The position numbers and the translations under genes are program-made. This document shows, piece after piece, positions 60,185-64,000 of a stretch of DNA of 64,000 bases (within the stretch, counting starts at the first letter, position 1; each line of letters opens with the position of its first letter). Location of the stretch: NCBI GenBank assembly GCA_964412555.1, contig CAYPPG010000035.1, positions 11,818 through 75,817 of the forward strand, read 5' to 3'. The notes beneath the pieces are model-generated. The model had not been told where the DNA came from. It was given only the letters and a program-made list of their open reading frames with translations, and searched no databases. The stretch comes from CAYPPG01 sp964412555. Its GTDB lineage: Bacteria > Hinthialibacterota > Hinthialibacteria > Hinthialibacterales > Hinthialibacteraceae.

Positions 60185-60492
60185 AAGAAGCGATCAAATT
60201 ATCAAAAAATGACGCCGGTGTCATCCTCTCTTTTTACTGCCGGAACGAGGAAGGCAAACCGATTGATCTCACTATGAAATCAGTCGATTTTTTCTTATAT
60301 GACGACACGACTCTGATCAACGAAGGCCACACAACCTGCACCAAACCGGACGCAGCGTTTGGAGTGGCGGAATATACGATAACCGGAGAGGATACTGCCT
60401 CTTCCGGCATTTTTCAAGGAAAACTCTGTCTCCAGGCTGGAATCAGCGAGATAAGAAATATCGGAAATATTCCAATAGTCATCCAGGAATAA
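60181..60492 (+). CDS. BppU N-terminal-like baseplate protein
   Basis: This 103-residue single-domain protein matches the Ig-like N-terminal domain of phage baseplate upper protein: NDAGVILSFYCRNEEGKPID, then LTMKSVDFFLYDDT and GVAEYTITGEDTASSGIFQG. In phages this domain joins the receptor-binding part to the baseplate. Here it is the whole protein. Start overlaps the preceding gene by four bases. It is the last gene of the cluster; ftsK begins 141 bases later, and that gap holds nothing else recognisable. Confidence 0.6.
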   Translation: MKEAIKLSKNDAGVILSFYCRNEEGKPIDLTMKSVDFFLYDDTTLINEGHTTCTKPDAAFGVAEYTITGEDTASSGIFQGKLCLQAGISEIRNIGNIPIVIQE

Positions 60493-60633
60493 ATTTACAA
60501 TAATCGTTTCACGCTTTTTCCTCTACCTTTTTTGATCTAATCCACTATCATAGATGAAGTTATCGGTTCTCAATTCAAGTTCTGCTTAATATTTATCTCA
60601 GCGCCGCCGATATAACAACAGAGGGATTGTATT

Positions 60634-63087
60634 GTGGCACGCAGTCGTAAAAGAAAAACGAAATCAAAGAAAACACAACCAATTCTGACGAAACGTGTTA
60701 TCGAGGCGGTAACGTCGATGTCATCACATACACAAGAATTCGTAGCCGAAGCCTGGGAGGAGATGAGCCATGAGCGCAAGAGAGAAATCATGTCCATTCC
60801 TCTGCTGGCTTTATCCTTGATTTCTCTCTTGTCCTTGCTTTCCTATTCCCCAAGCGACCTTGCTGTCTATCCGGAAGGATTGCGGGATGAGATAACGATA
60901 CAAAATTGGATTGGAAAACCGGGAGCGTATTTGGCGCATGGCATCATCACTATTTTTGGCGCATGCGGATATTCTCTGCCTGTTTTGTTCTTGTTTTGGG
61001 GAGTCGACCGTTTCCGCCGTGGTTCGGACGCGCCGTTGCGCAAATTCCGTATTTTCGGATTTGGGCTTCTTTTATTTTCACTGGCCAGTTTTTTGGGATT
61101 GATAACCGAATTGACCACGCCGGCGGCAGATGCGGAACGCTTATGGCGGGTCAGCGGCGCTATCGGCTATATGGTCAGCCGACGCTTGCTGGAAATGGGG
61201 CTGATTGGAGCTTTGATTGTCAACTTCACGGTTATCGCCATCGCCTCTCTCATCAGCACGCCTTTTTTATTTACCCGTTTTTTCTCTCGGCTGGCAAATT
61301 TCCTCTTCCCCCAGCGTTCCGATGAGGATGACGAATTCACTGACGAAAACGAAGAAACATTTGAAGGAGAATTCGAAGTGAAGGGAGCAATATCCCTCAC
61401 TCCCTTGCGCGAAGACTCCTGCCTTCCTTATGAACCAACAGTCAACATCGAAGATCCGAACATTTGGGAAGAGGACAGTCGCTTGCCCAGTTTAATGGAA
61501 ACAGAGTTCGAAGACAGCGTCGAGCAATTCAATGAAGAAGTGCAGGAAGGATTGCGAATCATCACGAAGGAAGAAGAACCTCTTCCGGAAGTCGACATGG
61601 GCGTCAATTTAGTCGAAACTCCTGACAATACCAATTATCAACTTCCCCCGATCAATCTACTGGAACGGTCGGAACAAACCCGCCCCGAAATCGCCCGGGA
61701 AGAAATCATACACAATTCCCAAACACTGGAACAAAGCCTGAACGATTTCAATATCGTCGTTAAAGTCGTAGAAGTCAATTACGGTCCAACGATTACTTGC
61801 TATGAATTGGAACCGGCGCCGGGTATCAAAATCAGCCGGATTGAAAATCTAGCAAACGACATCACCCGTGCGTTGAAAGCCTGCTCCGTTCGTATCGTAG
61901 CGCCGATCCCGGGAAAAGGTACGGTGGGAGTCGAGGTTCCCAACCGCAATCGTTCAGACGTTTATCTGCGGGAAATCATCGCCTGCGAACAATATCAACA
62001 TACAAAATCCAAGCTCAAAATCGGATTGGGAAAAACGATTAGCGGCGAACCGTTTGTCTTTGACCTCATCTCCGCTCCTCATTTACTCGTCGCCGGAGCG
62101 ACAGGCTCAGGAAAGTCGGTTTGCATCAACACGATTATCACCTCGATTTTGTATAACGGAGCGCCTCATGAAGTGAAACTACTCCTCATCGATCCTAAGC
62201 AAGTGGAGTTGGCCCTCTACCGAGGTATTCCCCATCTTCTTTCGCCTGTCGTAACCGAGCCCAAAAAAGCCGGCGCCGCGCTGCGTTGGGCGGTGGATGA
62301 GATGGAGTCCCGCTATCAATATCTAAAAAAAGCCGGTGTCCGCAACATCAAAGAATTTAACCGGAAACGCATGGCGCAGCAAAAAGGAGAATTACCGGAA
62401 ACGGAAAACTCCTTGATCCTGCCCGGCTTTCTTCCCTATATCGTGATCGTCATCGACGAATTGGCCGATCTCATGATGGTGGTGCGGGCTGAAGTGGAAG
62501 CCATGATCGCCCGGCTCGCCGCGATGGCGCGGGCAGTCGGCATTCATCTCGTTCTGGCGACACAACGGCCTTCCGTCGATGTGTTGACCGGAGTCATCAA
62601 GAACAATTTCCCCGCGCGAATCGCCTTCCAAGTTTCCTCCGTCAACGATTCCCGCACGATTATGGACATGAAAGGCGCGGAATCGCTGCTGGGAAGAGGC
62701 GATATGCTCTTCTCCCCCGGCGGTGCCGGACGTCCGTTGCGGTTGCAAGGTTCCTTCATTTCCACCGAGGAAGTGGAAGATGTGGTTGATTTCGTGAAAA
62801 GCCAACAGGAAGTGGAATACGTCCAAGAAGAGTTCACTCCTCTTGATGAAGATGGCTCCGCAGGTAGTGATTCCATCACCGGAGATTCGGAAAAAGACGA
62901 TATGTATAACGAAGCGTTGCAGATCGTCCTCGAAAATGATTCGGCATCGACATCACTCCTTCAGCGCCGCCTGAAAATCGGTTATGGCCGCGCCGCACGC
63001 TTATTGGACATAATGGAAGAAAACGGAATCGTCGGTCCTCCTCGCGGCAGCAAACCCCGCGAGATTATTATGAATAAGATGCACTAA
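60634..63087 (+). CDS. ftsK: DNA translocase FtsK/SpoIIIE
   Basis: This 817-residue translocase segregates the chromosome terminus at the division septum. The GTG start follows GAGGG. A basic N-terminus (ARSRKRKTKSKKTQ) is followed by four membrane segments to about residue 220, an acidic linker, then the motor with Walker A GATGSGKSV at about 488-496, Walker B YIVIVIDELADLMM and TQRPSVDVLTG. The C-terminal gamma winged helix (LLQRRLKIGYGRAARLLDIM) recognises KOPS sites. Complete, and shorter than E. coli FtsK, as is usual. It probably belongs to the host and not to the phage-like cluster. Confidence 0.95.
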   Translation: MARSRKRKTKSKKTQPILTKRVIEAVTSMSSHTQEFVAEAWEEMSHERKREIMSIPLLALSLISLLSLLSYSPSDLAVYPEGLRDEITIQNWIGKPGAYLAHGIITIFGACGYSLPVLFLFWGVDRFRRGSDAPLRKFRIFGFGLLLFSLASFLGLITELTTPAADAERLWRVSGAIGYMVSRRLLEMGLIGALIVNFTVIAIASLISTPFLFTRFFSRLANFLFPQRSDEDDEFTDENEETFEGEFEVKGAISLTPLREDSCLPYEPTVNIEDPNIWEEDSRLPSLMETEFEDSVEQFNEEVQEGLRIITKEEEPLPEVDMGVNLVETPDNTNYQLPPINLLERSEQTRPEIAREEIIHNSQTLEQSLNDFNIVVKVVEVNYGPTITCYELEPAPGIKISRIENLANDITRALKACSVRIVAPIPGKGTVGVEVPNRNRSDVYLREIIACEQYQHTKSKLKIGLGKTISGEPFVFDLISAPHLLVAGATGSGKSVCINTIITSILYNGAPHEVKLLLIDPKQVELALYRGIPHLLSPVVTEPKKAGAALRWAVDEMESRYQYLKKAGVRNIKEFNRKRMAQQKGELPETENSLILPGFLPYIVIVIDELADLMMVVRAEVEAMIARLAAMARAVGIHLVLATQRPSVDVLTGVIKNNFPARIAFQVSSVNDSRTIMDMKGAESLLGRGDMLFSPGGAGRPLRLQGSFISTEEVEDVVDFVKSQQEVEYVQEEFTPLDEDGSAGSDSITGDSEKDDMYNEALQIVLENDSASTSLLQRRLKIGYGRAARLLDIMEENGIVGPPRGSKPREIIMNKMH

Positions 63088-63127
63088 TCCGGGTGTTCGT
63101 GATCGATCAGCGCTTAAATCTTGAATA

Positions 63128-64000
63128 TCAGGATTTTGAATCCGGATTGATAAATTGAAGTTTCTCCCGCAGGTCTGAAAGTTGATACGGTTTTTGAATA
63201 AATCCCACCAATCCTTTTCCGGCAAACCGTTGTTGAATTTCTTGCGCAGTATACCCGCTTGAAATCAAGACTTTGACATCTTTTTCGATCTGCCGTAATT
63301 CACGGAAACAGACTTCTCCATCCATGTGCGGCATCGTGTAATCCAGAATGACTGCCACAATTTCATGACTTTTTTCTTTATAAATCTCTAACGCTTCCCG
63401 CCCATTAGAGGCTAAAAGAACATTGAATTTCAGTGCTTCCAACATGCGTTTGGCGACAGTGCGTACGGTTTCTTCGTCATCCACCAACAAGACTGTTCCT
63501 TTTCCATGCCATTCGGAATATCGTGCGTTTTCTTCACTCAACACATCTTCTACATGATCAATCGAGGGGAAAAGGATTTTGATCGTCGTTCCTTGTCCCA
63601 CTTCGCTATACACACGAATGGTTCCTTTATGTCCTCGAACAATCCCCAAGACGGCAGCCATCCCGAGTCCTCTACCTGTAAATTTTGTTGTAAAAAAGGG
63701 ATCAAAAAATTTCTTTTTGACTTCTTCCGTCATTCCGCATCCTGTATCCGCTATTTCGATATAAGAATACGTTCCTTCTTCTAAAAAATCGTCGATCATA
63801 AAATCATCCAAATAATGGTGGCTGCATTCCATCGCACCGGTCGAGATCGTAATCACACCACTCTTTTCACCGATTGCCTCCGAAGCGTTTGTGATCAGGT
63901 TCATCACAATTTGGCGGATTTGAGTGGCATCTCCTTCAACGAGTGGAATGACGAACCGGCAAAAAGTCGAGAGGAAAAAAAATGCAGAAATTTGTAAAAA
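63128..64000 (-). CDS. hybrid histidine kinase with receiver domain (5' end outside the window)
   Basis: The frame is open to the window edge, giving 290 codons of the C-terminal part. The N-terminal section is an HATPase domain: VEGDATQIRQIVMNLITNAS (N-box), DTGCGMTEEV, FDPFFTTKFTGRGLGMAAVL and GTTIKILFP. A receiver follows with VLLVDDEETVR and phosphoacceptor Asp in AVILDYTMPHMDGE, and ends with LISSGYTA and FIQKPYQ. A second kinase of the window (32432-36061) has no receiver; this one has its own. The HisKA and sensor parts are missing. It converges on ftsK. Confidence 0.9.
   Translation of the reverse strand, partial: FLQISAFFFLSTFCRFVIPLVEGDATQIRQIVMNLITNASEAIGEKSGVITISTGAMECSHHYLDDFMIDDFLEEGTYSYIEIADTGCGMTEEVKKKFFDPFFTTKFTGRGLGMAAVLGIVRGHKGTIRVYSEVGQGTTIKILFPSIDHVEDVLSEENARYSEWHGKGTVLLVDDEETVRTVAKRMLEALKFNVLLASNGREALEIYKEKSHEIVAVILDYTMPHMDGEVCFRELRQIEKDVKVLISSGYTAQEIQQRFAGKGLVGFIQKPYQLSDLREKLQFINPDSKS

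Noticed and set aside
60634..63087. FtsK as the DNA-packaging motor of the phage-like cluster
   Set aside because: It has the full host architecture of four membrane helices and a gamma domain, so it is the ordinary division translocase.
1..64000. tRNA or rRNA genes
   Set aside because: I saw no cloverleaf with a GTTCGAATC-type T-loop in a proper context, nor any rRNA segment, in the intergenic regions; a covariance search was not possible.

Overview
The window is a bacterial chromosome segment with moderate GC, normal bacterial gene density, Shine-Dalgarno-led genes and the housekeeping genes ruvB, mutS and ftsK. Several traits suggest an environmental heterotroph from an under-sampled lineage. 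These are large secreted multidomain proteins with Thr-Pro linkers, ASPIC/UnbV and NHL repeats, fibro-slime and pre-peptidase C-terminal domains, stand-alone type II pseudopilins, twin-arginine sulfatases, and many interspersed palindromic repeats. The style fits groups such as Hydrogenedentota, Sumerlaeota, Omnitrophota, Hinthialibacterota or PVC relatives. That placement is inference only; no rRNA gene is present. A run of exactly 100 N (58937-59036) shows that the sequence is a scaffold.

1-7.6 kb: the tail of a truncated gene, a membrane-anchored SGNH hydrolase, then a minus-strand operon of two paralogous exported CBM9-like proteins flanking an ASPIC/UnbV propeller protein and a TPR protein, followed by a SnoaL-like exported protein. 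8.0-15.4 kb: a plus-strand glycan-degradation locus with a Tat-exported sugar epimerase-like TIM barrel, two Tat-exported sulfatases and a 1074-residue fusion of a GH43/GH117-like propeller to a GH95 alpha-L-fucosidase. Together these would suit a sulfated, fucose-containing glycan. 15.5-19.0 kb: an AAA ATPase plus DUF4276 (Toprim-like) pair lies between a 3'-end fragment of a glcF gene and the intact glcF, an arrangement that looks like an integrated defence cassette. 19.3-25.6 kb: a small membrane protein, ruvB, mutS, a hypothetical gene and a B12-binding radical SAM enzyme. 25.6-29.2 kb: clustered repeats, an unusual GrpE-domain protein, an MNT/HEPN toxin-antitoxin pair, a decayed sugar epimerase gene and a pseudopilin.

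29.2-46.6 kb: a membrane spermidine-synthase-like fusion, an FmdB-type zinc ribbon, a propeller-sensor histidine kinase, a five-repeat PPC protein, and a 2353-residue secreted NHL/fibro-slime/subtilisin protein. 46.8-51.7 kb: a Phd/VapC toxin-antitoxin pair, a zinc-finger protein, an exported hypothetical, a pseudopilin, a holin-like membrane protein, and a radical SAM/SPASM gene preceded by a 55-codon Cys-rich membrane peptide. Two palindromic repeats sit in frame inside the radical SAM gene.

52.0-60.5 kb: a one-strand cluster of phage-like virion genes (decoration protein, HK97-type capsid, connector, distal tail, capsid protease, fibre and baseplate-like proteins, XhlA-like membrane protein). 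No terminase, portal, tape measure, integrase or lysis enzyme is visible. Two fibre-position proteins carry Sec signal peptides, and host-type palindromic repeats fill most of the gaps. This cluster is the strongest candidate for an undescribed, possibly domesticated, particle-like system. The window ends with ftsK and the 3' part of a hybrid histidine kinase/receiver gene.
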